A stretch of DNA of 64,000 bases from Rachycentron canadum (taxonomy: Eukaryota; Chordata; Actinopteri; Carangiformes; Rachycentridae): contig CM076656.1 in assembly GCA_038496675.1 (NCBI GenBank), positions 18,373,264-18,437,263 on the forward strand, written 5' to 3'. The notes beneath the pieces are model-generated. The model worked only from the letters and a program-made list of their open reading frames with translations, made no database searches and was not told the origin of the DNA. This document shows, piece after piece, positions 38,817 through 50,700 of the stretch. A program made the translations under genes and the position numbers. Within the stretch, counting starts at the first letter, position 1. Each line of letters opens with the position of its first letter.

Positions 38817-41800
38817 CTGAGGCAGGATGTGGTTTTTGAGCTCATCGTGGGAGAAGAACTCAGCGTAGATGTGGATGTGAGCCAGAAGCACGATTCGCAC
38901 ATGTTCCTCATTGACCTTGAAGAGCTTGAGAAGCTGAGGAATCACATGTTTACGGTAAAGGCTCACAGATAGGAGGCATTCTTCACTGGCACCACCACTA
39001 CTGGAATCTGTCAACACAGACAATTCAAAGATTCACTTTTACATAAGAGCTGTGACAGATATTGTATGCTTCTGTCTCTGTGATGGAGATTAGAGGATCT
39101 GACTTATTATTTGTAGCAAGAGAAAGAGTCTAATGAAATACCACCATACCCTTCTTTGGCCTTAGAAGATGAGGCAGGAAGCTTTTCACAGCCATAGGTT
39201 CTGCAAGGACAAGAGAGTTGAGGAGTTTGGGGACGAGGCGCGCAGCTATCAGCTCTTCAGGGAGACTCTGGACCCGGTCTAGTAAAAACCTACACAAACA
39301 AACAAAACAGACATGTTCACTGATTAGGTCTAGTTAAAATTTGGCACTATGTATGGGAATGTATGGGAAACATTTCAACTCCCTAATCCAAGTTATCATC
39401 AACCTACAATCCAAAACAATTGCACAAAAACTAGGTAAGAAAAAGAATACATGACAAGTTATGGTATGTTTTCCATTACCACAAGGCACAAACAACAAAC
39501 AAAACCATCAAAGGTTTCTCACTTAAAGAATTCATTCTTTTCTTCTTCTGTCTTCAATGTCAGGCTCTTCAGAAAATTCATTATTTCCAGGAAGTCATTC
39601 CTATTCATAGAAAGAAAAAAAAAAAAAACACTTTGAAAACAAATCATGTTCACTATGTGTTGGTGACAACAGCAAACATGACCACACAAACCTGAAAAAG
39701 TCATGAGTCAGCAGAGAGCTCAGTGGAGGTCGTGACAAGGGGTCAGAGTTTAGCAGGCCTGCCTGCAGGGTCTTCTTTAGGCTGTCGGACAGCTCTTGCG
39801 ACACTGTAAACAATCAAAGGAAGAGGAGTGAACAAGTGCATGAAAAGATACACTGATGACTTTCAACGTTACAACGGGTCACTGGTGCTAGCTGCTGGGC
39901 AAAACGGATCCATCCATTGTCATCCCTGGGTTCGTGCAAATGCTAGCGTGTCAGGGCCGCTGTGTGAGATCCTTTAATAGGTGATTGTGTGTTTTAAAAA
40001 CTTATTTTGAGGCAGCAGCTCACTCCCTCATCACCCTCAGCACAGGGTAACCATGTTGTGCCTGGTTTAACAGCACAGTGCAGGTCTGTCTATACTGTGC
40101 TCTGAAAGACTTTAGAGCAGAAAGAATGTTGAAAATGTGTCTGTTCACCAAGAGCTGAAAAAATACCTTGTCTACTGTAGAGTCATTTGACCCAGGTCTG
40201 AATGGTGATTGTACCCTTTCCACTGCCGACAAAAGCTTGATGTTAGCGGCTCTTTGCAGGCTTTTTGACTAATTGACCAAAGGGGCTTTAGTCAAAAAGT
40301 TCACCAATCAGCCACAACATTAAAACAGTACATATAGAGGTAGAATTTGACAAGACGCAAGACAAGGTTTGAGGTCAAGCTCATCTCTACTCACCATAGC
40401 CATTCAGGAGAGGTATAAGGGTCTCCACCATCATTCCAAAAGAGTAACAGTCCCGAGAGTGAGCATGTTTATCTGGAAGCATTTTAAAGGCCTCAACCTA
40501 TCAACGACATGTTTCATGAGCAATCAAAACAAAATGAGGAACAACTTCCATTTTTCCCCAATCACAATCTTTAATTTGCTTACATGCTCTTCTGGAGGAA
40601 CACAGCTGGCCTCTATCACATTCTGAATGCTTGCAAGGAACTGAGGAGTTCAAGAAAGCCAAAACATACAACTGATTTATGGTTGAGGGAATTTTCAAAT
40701 GTCTGATCTCTAGGAAACAAACAAACAAAAAAAGAAGGATAAAAAAAAGACATTTAGCAAAAATTTTGTTATAATTCTCTTACCTCTGGAGTTGCTTCAG
40801 AGAACTTGCAGACAGTCTCCATTCCTCCTAGTTTCCAATGACCATCTTCACTGACATAAACAGATGAAATGCAAACATTGTTGTGGCTTGATTTGCCCTG
40901 GTGGAAGAGGACAACAGGTGAGGAGCCACAACAAATGATGAGAAACATGAAACCACAGCAGTCTTTTTTAATCATTTGTTTTTCTTTCTCTTGTTATTTA
41001 ATCACGTGTTAAGATAATCCTACAGGGACAACCTGCACACAGAGCAACCTCTTAATGCTTCTATTTACTCACCCTCTCATGCAGAAACACAAGTGCCTGC
41101 AGGAGGTCGTAGATCCCTGCACAAATTTCCTCTGGGGAGAGACTGTCCAGCAGCAGCTCCAGGGGCTGCACACGCTCTGTCACTAGGTGGATCCCGCCAT
41201 CCTGCACTGAGCAGGACAGGAAGCGCAGCAGACAAGGGTGCCTCAAGGTCTTCAGGTGCTTGCAGGAAATGAAAGCATTTATTTATTCCATATCTAAAAA
41301 TAAAGGTGCATGTCAGGCAGCTGTTGGAGGATCTATGAGTAAGAACTGATTATGCAGCTTTGGTGCCAAAACCACTTATTACCAACTAGAATCATATACA
41401 GACTGTTGTCAATGTAGAGCTTAAAGCCATCTTTTGGAGACTTTCTCTCTACACAGATGTAAAGTACTTTACCTATATGAGAGTTCAACTTTTTTGTTTG
41501 CAAGTTAAGATGTTCCTTTCTGAAAAATGTTGCCTCACTACTGAAATGGTGATTTGGAAATGTGTGTAAGACAAATCTACCACTACTACTACTTCTACTA
41601 CTACTATTGGCACCTAAACCAGTGTGATTTGGTAACAGGAGGAGGCTTCAGCATCTCTACCTTGGCAGCTTTGTTGACTTTGTCCTCATTGCCCCGCTTG
41701 TGGACAAACACAGAAGCGGCTTTTCCATCCTGGAGCACAGCCGAGTACATAGTGAGTCCGGAGGGCAAGGTGAGGAGCTGCTCCCCCAGGGTGCAGCTCC

Positions 41801-41825
41801 GCACCGCGCTGCTCTCCGCACCCAT
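38817..41825 (-). CDS. scyl3: SCY1-like pseudokinase 3, 5' part (9 coding exons; 3' end not in window)
   Basis: SCYL3 (PACE-1) is a catalytically inactive kinase-like protein with HEAT-type repeats, linked to ezrin, Golgi and lamellipodia. Minus-strand exons: 41825-41661, 41258-41073, 40897-40784, 40640-40584, 40497-40395, 39803-39692, 39600-39523, 39289-39150 and 39007-38817. They total 1146 nt, or 382 residues, ending in phase 0 after HILPQ; the human protein is about 740 aa. The start MGAESS has Gly2 and Ser6, fitting N-myristoylation. The kinase-like part lacks HRD (SHNNVCISSVYV instead) and DFG (GHWKLGGME instead), as in the family. NDFLEIMNFLKSLTLKTEEE and LYRKHVIPQLLKLFKVNEEH match the HEAT region. 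All seen exons are intact and in phase. The remainder is probably lost in the adjacent N gap rather than degraded. Confidence 0.95.
41577..41608. repeat. (CTA)n-like triplet repeat in scyl3 intron 1
   Basis: Imperfect CTA/CTT triplet run just downstream (minus strand) of scyl3 coding exon 1. Confidence 0.8.
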
Positions 41826-44523
41826 GGCCGCGCTTGTCCCTGAACCTGAGGGGCAATTTGAGGAGAGACATTGGGGGTGTAAAACAAGGCCAACCGCGCC
41901 CCGCTGCAAAGCGAGGTTGCCAGTCGTTACACACGCATATGCAAAAATATATATAATCAGGGAATACCTGTTCGGCTGGACTGGACGTGCCACCGCTGTG
42001 TGACAAGTTAGCTGCAGCTGGGGTTAGTTGCCTAGCTGGCTAACCTCGGTGCTACGTTAGCCAGCTGGTCATTGCTATGCTTGTTGTTCGCCCATTAGCC
42101 TCCAAACCGTCATGCTAATCGCGATGTGCTACAGAATTAACCACGTGGTTTATATAAAATTATTAAACTGTTATTTAACGACAAGAAAAAAGAAAAAACT
42201 CAGGTTTATTCCTATTCAATGCTCGTCAAAGCAACGGTGCTAACGTGGAGCAAAAGCTGTGCTGTAAACACGGACCTTTCCGGTAATGGGCGAAACTACG
42301 GAGCGGGGGTCACAATTAGTCTCAAAAAAGTTAGAAATGAGCCGCTGAGGCTGATTTGCTCACGGTTTTGGGGAAATATACATCTACAAAAAAGATTTTA
42401 CATATCAGTTAGGCATAATATTATACATTAATCGCCTTTATTTAGCATTTAAAATTCTCACGATGCCACAAACGCCCCTGCTCTGAAAAGCTAATGGTTG
42501 CGACTGAAGTGGTTCGACACAACGCAGGTGGGCTGTGCGCGCGCAGGGGACGGCAACGAGGCGACTGAACTGGAAATAAAAAACTGTCTGAATCCAGCTA
42601 ATTAAACTTCTTATTAAACTACTAATTAAACTTCCCAACAACCTGTTCTTTAATAAAAGATTTAATAAATAGGAGTGTGCTAGTTTTTAGTTTGACAGGG
42701 AGCTGTTTCATAAAAACCAAACCAGATGACACTTCTGTTATTGAGCCTTATTGGGCCTGTAATGTCAACAGAGTTCAACCTGGCCAGGATATATTTTTGT
42801 AATTTGTGTTGACCTTACTTTACTTTGAATAATCTGTTTCAAGAAACTGGTTATCAACTTGTTTGGTTAACTCTAAACGGCTATGTTTAGAGGAGGGGTT
42901 TTAAATTCTAATTATTTTATTCATTTTATAGAAATATGTCAGAACCACAAATAAAGTACTTAACATGATGTGAGAAGAAACTGTGAAAAGTCATTTCAAA
43001 TTGTCAGACTAGGGATGCATACATGAATTATTATTATTACTATTATTGATAATAATAGAAATATTTAACAATGAGTGGATCATTTTTCCAATCAAAGGCA
43101 TCTTAGGGTTTAGTTTTTATTTCCATTTAGTTATCATCATGAAGTCTCATGCTATTCCAAGATGCAGTGATAGAAAGGGAGAAAAAGCATCACGAATTTG
43201 GATTAAAGAATCACTATCCAAATAAAAATAAGATGTAATGGTTATTATTCCAGCAAACAGGTAACATTACAGGAAATTTCTGCGAAAAGCTGTTAAAGTT
43301 AAATATTCGCAACCCTCAGCGAATGTTCCCAGATACTTCGCTAAAGGTTCCAGCTAACGTTCCAGAAACGTTCCCTAAACATAACATTCAACGCTCTGTT
43401 CCCATCAATAAGTAAGGTTACCACACTAAATATTTTGCCAAAAATGAAGAGAACTTTCCTGCATTACTTGACAGAAATGTTCACGACAGTTGTGACACCT
43501 TTAGATCAATGTTCCATATTACTTATTTTCCATATCCAATGTGTCATAAACTGTCCTGTGTTTGTCGGAAGCTCTGTTTTTAAAAAGTGAACACATGGAA
43601 TGACTCAAACAGCAAAACAAACCAACTCATGTACATGTTGCATATTACTATTTATTACCTCATTATAAACCCTTTTGTTGCCCTTGGTCATTGACAGGTT
43701 TTGATTTGATCCTTTGAAGTTAAAGCAAGTTTTAGGAAGTTGCCTCACTAATCTCAAATCTTGCTTCATAGTACAGCCCTTTCAGTTTGTTGGAAAGTCA
43801 TAGAGACACAAAGAAACACAAATGGACATTGATGGGTGAAGAGACAGGAAGATCATATAAACACTGTTCATGCTATGTGTTAAAATGCTTGCACTATACT
43901 GTTGTGCATATTTCATCTCAGGTATACACTCGCATGGCAGTTGAAGCCATGGGAATGAAAATCAATAAAGGGGCATTTTACTTTTACTTCATATTTTTAT
44001 GCATAGGCTATTGCATATTGATGAAGTTAACGGAGCCAATAAAAGCTATATTTATTTATTTATCTATCAGCACTGTGTGAATTAGTGCTTGACTGTGCTG
44101 AATTTTAGCTCCAGTTTTACTCTATATTCTTTTTATGCATTCAAAATTGAAAAATATGAAACATTTTAAGTTAAATAAATTCTCTTATAAACATTCATAA
44201 TAGACCAACTAAAGTGGAGCTACTGTTTCCAATACTGTGATTGTATTATCATGTATGCATAAAAAAAAAAAAAAAAAATCCAAAACACTCAATTCATAAC
44301 ATGGGTGTCAAAAGTACATGTACTACACTACTAAGCACAAAAATCAAAGCTGTTATCGCACTTAAAATGTTAAGAAACATCTCATATTAAATATGGAAAT
44401 GTTTTGATTCAACAACTAAGTAACAAAGTAATATCAGACTTTGTCAGAGGAAGTGACATGGTTTCAGCAGCAAAAAACCACACTCAAAGGAAATGTTTTG
44501 TGGTGTTGAGAGCAGGAACCACC
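41826..44523. other. Divergent spacer between scyl3 and lpxn
   Basis: It holds the probable scyl3 5' UTR and promoter (a CpG-containing stretch about 41826-42320) and then AT-rich DNA. Around 43310-43405 there is a degenerate minisatellite-like patch of repeated GTTCC units (ATGTTCCC, GGTTCC, ACGTTCC, ACGTTCCC, CTGTTCCC). An A-run lies at about 44261-44278. No further gene was seen. Confidence 0.5.
43310..43405. repeat. Degenerate GTTCC minisatellite-like patch
   Basis: At least five imperfect copies of a unit containing (A)GTTCC(C) occur in under 100 bp. Similar GTTCC arrays are frequent in fish genomes; the family was not identified. Confidence 0.5.
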
Positions 44524-47500
44524 ATGGATGAGCTCGGTAAGACAACTTTCTATCAGTCTGTGTTTTACACTGTTGATCATGCTCAAACAGAAATTAGTAA
44601 CAATAATTCCAACAGCGCAATAAGCTACAATTTACATTTTTCACTAGAAATGAAATAAAGAACTCAATATGGAACAGGATCATAGTACCTTTTATGTTCT
44701 GTGGCTTGGTAGTATTTACTTTTTGCTTAAGTAATTTAAGAAGTTAATTACCCTATTTTGATGCATTTGTCATCTTTCACTTTGGTTTTGTTATGCATTT
44801 ATATTGTATTCTGACATTTTACCCAGGACTCATAGGCCTAAAAGACGGCTTATCTCAACAGATCATCAAGCGATACGACCATTGCTCAACTAAATATATC
44901 ATTTGTGTCTTACAAGAAACAACATTTATTTTAATAATTTTCCTTTTTTTTCTTTTCAAAAGACATATTTTCTACCTCTCCAGAAATCTCTTTGTTTGCA
45001 TAATTTTCTTATGCGAGTTTATATTGTGTTGGTGTGTCCGGATCTACATTTACATTTGTTACAACATTAATTCAAGTTTCACTTCTGCAACATGTCACAC
45101 AATGATTTCCTGAGGAAGCTGACTTGCATAAAATAACCTGAAACCCAGATCTACACATGGTGGTGCACTCTGTCTTACAGGAAATATTTCACTCTGCAAT
45201 GTGTTTCATATGCTCTAGTTTAGCAGTAAACACTCAGAAAGAACATAGTGGTTGTGTGAATACTGCATACTCTTTGCATGAGTATTTATATGAGATTTTA
45301 TGTTCATGTGTGTGGTTGGAAGATTAATGACCTATATCCTTTCACAGATTTGCTGTTGGAAGAGCTGGTCCTGAATCCAGCGGGTTCAGAGAGTGTCAAT
45401 GAAAGCAGTGGAAATGATACAGCTGATGGAGAGGTGAAAACAAAACTGCAAAAAAAGTTCAACTTTCACCATATTTATATGGACGATTACTTACTTGAAA
45501 CATTTGACATTTAATCAGTTTAACCAGCTGACAAGTCGTTTGTTCGCAGGCACCAGGCGAAAGCTACGCTGGACTTATCAGGAATAAAAAAAGCTCAGCC
45601 TGCTCAAATGTCTACAGGTGAACCACAGACTTGTGGCTGCTGTTGATCCCTGATTCACATTATTGTATAAACAGTGTCAAGGAATTAGAAAAATACCTGA
45701 AATTCATTTGGACAGTATTTTGGTTGTCACTTCACTTTTAAACCATCTTAATATACACAAAGGTCTTACTGATTTACTTGTCTACTTCTACTTTAATGAC
45801 AGGGGTATTTTTATGAGAATTTTTGAGCGATATCACTTAAGAACAGATTTATAAATTTTAAGTATTATTGGCACATCTTAAATGGTTTTCTTTAAAAGAC
45901 AACAACGCATTACATTAAAACCTCCCCAAGGACCCTGGATTATGTTCAGAAACAATTTTCAGTTGCATAACATCACAAATGTACCCTAAATATGAATTAT
46001 TACAATAACCATGGGATTGTCAGTGTTATTGGAGGTTGATTTTAAAATTTGAGATATCATGCTCTAATGTTTATTCTCTGGGTTTTAGTGATCTACCAGC
46101 TCCAGTGGCAGCTTCAATGGACCGTGACTCACCCACAAAGGAGCTGGACTCCATCTTGCAAGATCTGATGGATATGGGTGAAGGGGTCAGTACATTCATT
46201 TCAAGTGCATGTCCCAAAATGATTGAACCTGGTGGTTGGTTCATTTTAATATAATTTCTGAATGTTAGCGGATAATTAACAGGAAATGCTGATGGGAATG
46301 ATGGAGATCAGTGGATGTAAAGTTTAGAAATATTTCATATGAGGGTGAAATGAACCAGGTTTAACAGCAGAGGGCAGTATTGCACTAATCTCAACATTGC
46401 ACAACCTCATGGAAAAATGTATGAGCGTCTTCAAGCAATGACCTTTAAAACACAACTTTATGGCCCAAAACAGTAGATTTATTATTTGTGTGATCGATCA
46501 GGAGCCAGCGGCTTCAAAAACCCCGCCGCCACTTATGCAAAAGCAGTCTGTGAAAAGGAAAACAGACGGTGGGCAACAGGAGAACAAGGAGAGCAGCAGC
46601 ACAGCAGGTGCAGAAGCAAAGGCCTCGACCACGAGCAAGAAAACAGATACTATAGATGACCTGCTAGGAGGGCTGAGCTCTGACTTGGAGAAGATTGGTG
46701 TACGCACCACAACCAAGGGCAACTGTGCTTCCTGCAACAAATGCATTGTGGGAAAGGTACAGTAAATCACATAAACAAATGAACAAGCATTTTAAATATA
46801 TTGTAGATTTAGAAATTTGCATAACAAAACTGTTTATATATATTGAATGAATAAAATTAATTTACAGGGGTAACAAAAATGCTTGTTCTCTCATTGACTT
46901 CACTTTTTCTTCTGTTCTCCAGATGATCACAGCACTGGGTGAAGTGTGGCATCCTGAGCACTTTGTGTGCGCGGTTTGTAAGACTGAGCTGAGCACCACA
47001 GGTTTCTTTGAGCGCGAGGGACGACCTTACTGTAGCAAAGACTACCATCATCTCTTTTCTCCTCGCTGTGCTTATTGCAAGGGCCCCATTGTGCAGGTGG
47101 GAAATGTGTGTTAAAATGATCTCCATGATGAAGTGAAGCATTAGATTGTGAAATTTCCGCTGTCCCAATGTTTTTGATTGATACACTAATTTGTTCTGTC
47201 ATATATTACATCCATTAATTTACACAGTAATCCTGTGAAGATTGGATGATGACATACAGTAGTATGTAGTTAATTTTTCTAGACGTATCCCACATGTCAT
47301 CAAAATAAGTAAAACACAAAACCATATTGGGGTTCTCCAGACTGAGGTTACATTATGCTGCAGACCAAGTCATTAATCAGAAACTAATACAGCTTCTCCT
47401 ATGATTCACTGTATGTGTTTTACAATCCACATTTTTGTACTTCCTGACATCTGAACATGTGAGATGAGAAAAACCTTGCTAATCCTCAAAGGAAGTAAAA

Positions 47501-50206
47501 GCTTGATGTAATATTTCTGTACCTGGCTGGTTTACTAGAACATTTTGACAGCCCTGGACCAGACCTGGCACCCCGAGCACTTCTTCTGTACACACTGTGG
47601 AGGCCTGTTTGGACCAGAAGGTGACATGCTTGTGCATTCATTTCTCTTCACTGGAAACCACAAAATCTGCCCATAATTTAACAATCACTTGCAATATCTC
47701 CTACATGTCTTGTATGTCCAAGGATTCCTAGAAAAGGATGGGAAGCCATATTGCTGCAAGGACTTCTACCACCTCTTTGCTCCAAAGTGCTCAGGCTGTG
47801 GGGAGTCAGTGAAGGAGAACTACCTGACTGCAGCCAATGGCACCTGGCATTCGGAGTGCTTCGTCTGCGCAGTGAGCCTTTTACCCTCAGACCACACACA
47901 CTGTTCTGGCTCGCACACAAGCCCGAGCATAAATGAGAAAGATACCCACACATTTGCTTTATTTGCAACATTTCAACCACAAGGCTGATGAAAACCGTAT
48001 GTCTGATGAAAACGATGCGGTTGAAATGATGCAAATAAATCAAGGAAACCATATTCCTCAGTGTGGGTATCTTTTACATTCTTTTCAAACCCACTTCTGT
48101 ATGTAGCATCTGGTCAAAAATGTTTCAGTGTGCAGCTCAACTTCTACTTTACTCGAGCAATTGTTAAACATCAGATGCTCTCAGTAGAGATGTTGTGAGA
48201 TTAGGCAGGAACTTTGTATCTTGTATTTTATACTCTCTAAAAAGTTATTCATGCAGAAATACAGTGCACATAAATCTGACCATGGAATTCATAAAATATA
48301 AATAATTAAAAATTACAACTAACAGCATCACATAAAATATAAAATACATCCAATTACGACGACCTAACCCAGTCATTACCGCAGTTATATGCCTCACAGT
48401 TAGCACAGAATCTAAACATTGTTTTATGTGGGGCAGTCATCATCAGTAAGGTCACAGTTTTACCTGGCCATCGTCAGCCTGAATCTATCTTCAGAGGGCA
48501 GGAGGTCAGACTCTCCACAAAGAGGATGAAGTGGACACTCCAATGTGGCCGAGCCTTTTTAATCAACCCCCAGCTTAAAATAAATGAGGCAGTTCATATA
48601 ATTTTGCACTTTTGATCTTTCTGGTCACTCTCACTGAGCTGTGCTGCAGCCCTGCCTCAGCAAGGATTTGATTTGATTACTCCTCTAAACCGCACTTAAA
48701 CCAGTATGGCCAGTATGACTCATTAGCTTCCTACATAGCCCAAATGAGTTGAGGTTCCTCTGGAAGCAGAGTTGTTGCTGTCTGCAATGGTATTCTCATT
48801 ATACGTCAACTGATTATTATTAGAAAAACATTTGACTCCAAACCATTTTGATATTGACCATAGTTTGTTATAGTTTTAAGAAACACTCGTCTAACACACT
48901 TAACAAAGCAGGCCCTTAATCCTCACAGGCGACATTTTGATTTGTTGAACACCCTGATGTAATTAATGGATTATTCCACTCAGGTGTTCCAAGGCCATGA
49001 TGGTGCACATACTGGCTCCCTGTCATGGTTTTACTGGCACACACGAATGGACCAGAGCCATCACTAATGTTGACACTTACACCTGTGATTTTGCTGCAAT
49101 GACAAAGTCAAAATATCTGCCAAGAGAAATCTGTGTAAGCATATACAGCTTTCCAGCTGTAGACATGTTTATTTTATATTCTAGCACTTCTAGCAGAGGT
49201 TTGATTCTCTTGCAGCTTTCTGTTTGTTAGCTACACAATAAAGGTCCATGTAAGTCATTAAGCAGCACTGTCATTGGATTGTGTAGCTACTAACTTTACA
49301 TTAGCTCATACCACAGGGTTATAGATACATTCATTGTAAAATATTAGTTTAATTTTTATACAGTAGTAAAACCATGGTATGCTTTGAAAAATAATAGCTA
49401 CTATTATAGGGAAAACAAACTAAAAGTCTCTGAGTGTCTGAAGTCAGTCCTGGTTGTCTGACACCAGAGCCTCCAAAAAGTATTTGCTGCCAGTCCAAAG
49501 AAGCATCAAGGAAACTTTATTAACAAAATATCAACTTATTATAATGTGCACAAAAAGTAAAAGCAACATGATCACAGTGATCAAAAGAAAGTAGTAGTCA
49601 ACAAAAAAACCTCACCTCACAAACAGGTGAATGGGCGATAAATCAGCAACACAAAGCATGTCCCATATCCACTGTGATCACACAAAAACAAATGATATTA
49701 AAAATTGATTAATCACCAACAAAAAACACTATCATAGAATATGCACTACAAAAACCTACACATTTGTCTGAAAATATTCATGGCTCCTACAACTATTAGT
49801 GTCCCTCATGAAAAATCATTGCTATGGTCTTTTAAAAGAAAACGTACTTATCCAAATTATCCTTCCTGCTCTGTTACTGTCTCTAACCTTTTTTTTTCTG
49901 CTTCTCTTTATCCTCCCCCTATCCTCCCCTGACATTCAGGACTGTCTGAAGCCCTTCACTGACGGCTGTTTCATGGAGTTGGATGGTCGACCCCTTTGCG
50001 TGCTGCACTTCCACACCCGGCAGGGAAATCTGTGTGGCGGCTGTGGTGTGCCCATCACGGGCCGCTGCATCTCAGCTCTCGATCGCAAGTTTCACCCTGA
50101 GCACTTTGTGTGCGCCTTCTGTCTGCGGCAGCTCAGCCAAGGCATCTTCAAGGAGCAAAGAGGGAAGCCGTACTGCTCGACTTGCTTTAATAAACTCTTT
50201 TTGTGA
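44524..50206 (+). CDS. lpxn: Leupaxin (paxillin-family LIM adaptor, 9 exons)
   Basis: Leupaxin is a cytoplasmic focal-adhesion and podosome adaptor that binds FAK/PYK2-type kinases through LD motifs and also acts in the nucleus. Exons: 44524-44536, 45348-45433, 45550-45617, 46089-46185, 46502-46756, 46923-47096, 47539-47620, 47723-47871 and 49940-50206. They total 1191 nt, or 396 aa (human 386). Three LD motifs are visible: MDELDLLLEEL at residue 1, KELDSILQDLMDM near 70, and DTIDDLLGGLSSDLEKIGV near 140. Four C-terminal LIM domains follow (about 163-215, 223-276, 282-333, 341-393) with regular zinc-binding Cys/His, for example WHPEHFVCAVC and FHPEHFVCAFC. Three LD motifs and about 400 residues favour leupaxin over paxillin (five LD) or Hic-5 (four LD, longer). 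The 13-nt first coding exon was chosen because it supplies MDEL in phase. Confidence 0.93.
47938..48074. repeat. Imperfect palindromic (foldback) element in lpxn intron 8
   Basis: The outer arms AAAGATACCCACAC (47938-47951) and GTGTGGGTATCTTT (48061-48074) are perfect reverse complements. The inner arms at 47956-47978 and 48019-48041 pair over 23 bp with two mismatches. The loop carries two CTGATGAAAAC units. The transcript could form a long hairpin. It looks like a MITE-like or foldback repeat; the family was not identified. Confidence 0.8.
49611..49650 (+). repeat. 40-bp dispersed repeat, copy A (lpxn intron 8)
   Basis: Begins CTCACCTCAC and contains CAGGTGAATGGGCGAT. An inverted near-copy lies at 53981-54021 (matching on the minus strand), about 4.3 kb away. 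Probably fragments of one mobile-element family. Confidence 0.6.
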
Positions 50207-50379
50207 GACACGAAGGACACAAGTAATGCAACGGAAACAAATCAAATACTGCACCTCCGCCATTGTCAAGGTTTGAATGTACTCATGGTATGAATGATAT
50301 ATTAAAACAAGCAACTGTTCTACTCTTACATTACAGTACAGTACATAACCAGACTGTATTCACATTTGTTCAGATGAGC

Positions 50380-50385
50380 AATAAA
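50380..50385 (+). terminator. lpxn: Probable lpxn polyadenylation signal
   Basis: AATAAA lies about 175 bp after the lpxn stop, followed by a T-rich stretch. Confidence 0.7.
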
Positions 50386-50510
50386 CCTTTTCTCCTTTTC
50401 AGTACTTCATACTGAGATACGTGACACTTTAAGTTATTTTAAATCATCAATATTTTAAACAGTGGCGAAGGAAAATTTTCTTTACAAATTGGTACAAATA
50501 TTCACTTCAC

Positions 50511-50700
50511 AATTCAAAGGTCAAAGGTCAAGGTCATAGTGACCTCATAAAAGACATTTTTGGCCATAGCGCACAAAGTCATACATGTATTATGACACAA
50601 TTTAACACAAAATAGGTTAAACCAATGAAGTGATGACCTTTTATCCAAATGGTCGAAGGTCAACTTCACTGTGACCTGAGCATAATGTTCTGCAAAAACT
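50511..50700. repeat. Dispersed repeat fragment rich in AGGTCA half-sites
   Basis: Contains AGGTCAAAGGTCA (50518-50530), then AGGTCATAGTGACCT (50531-50545), and further on GAAGGTCAACTTCACTGTGA. Sequence of this style (AGGTCA...TTCACTGTGACCT) recurs in many fish genomes as an interspersed repeat. The half-site cluster is literal; the repeat assignment is from memory of its style. Confidence 0.55.

Noticed and set aside
44524..50206. Assigning the LIM gene as paxillin or Hic-5
   Set aside because: Only three LD motifs and about 396 residues are present. Paxillin has five LD motifs and is longer; Hic-5 has four.
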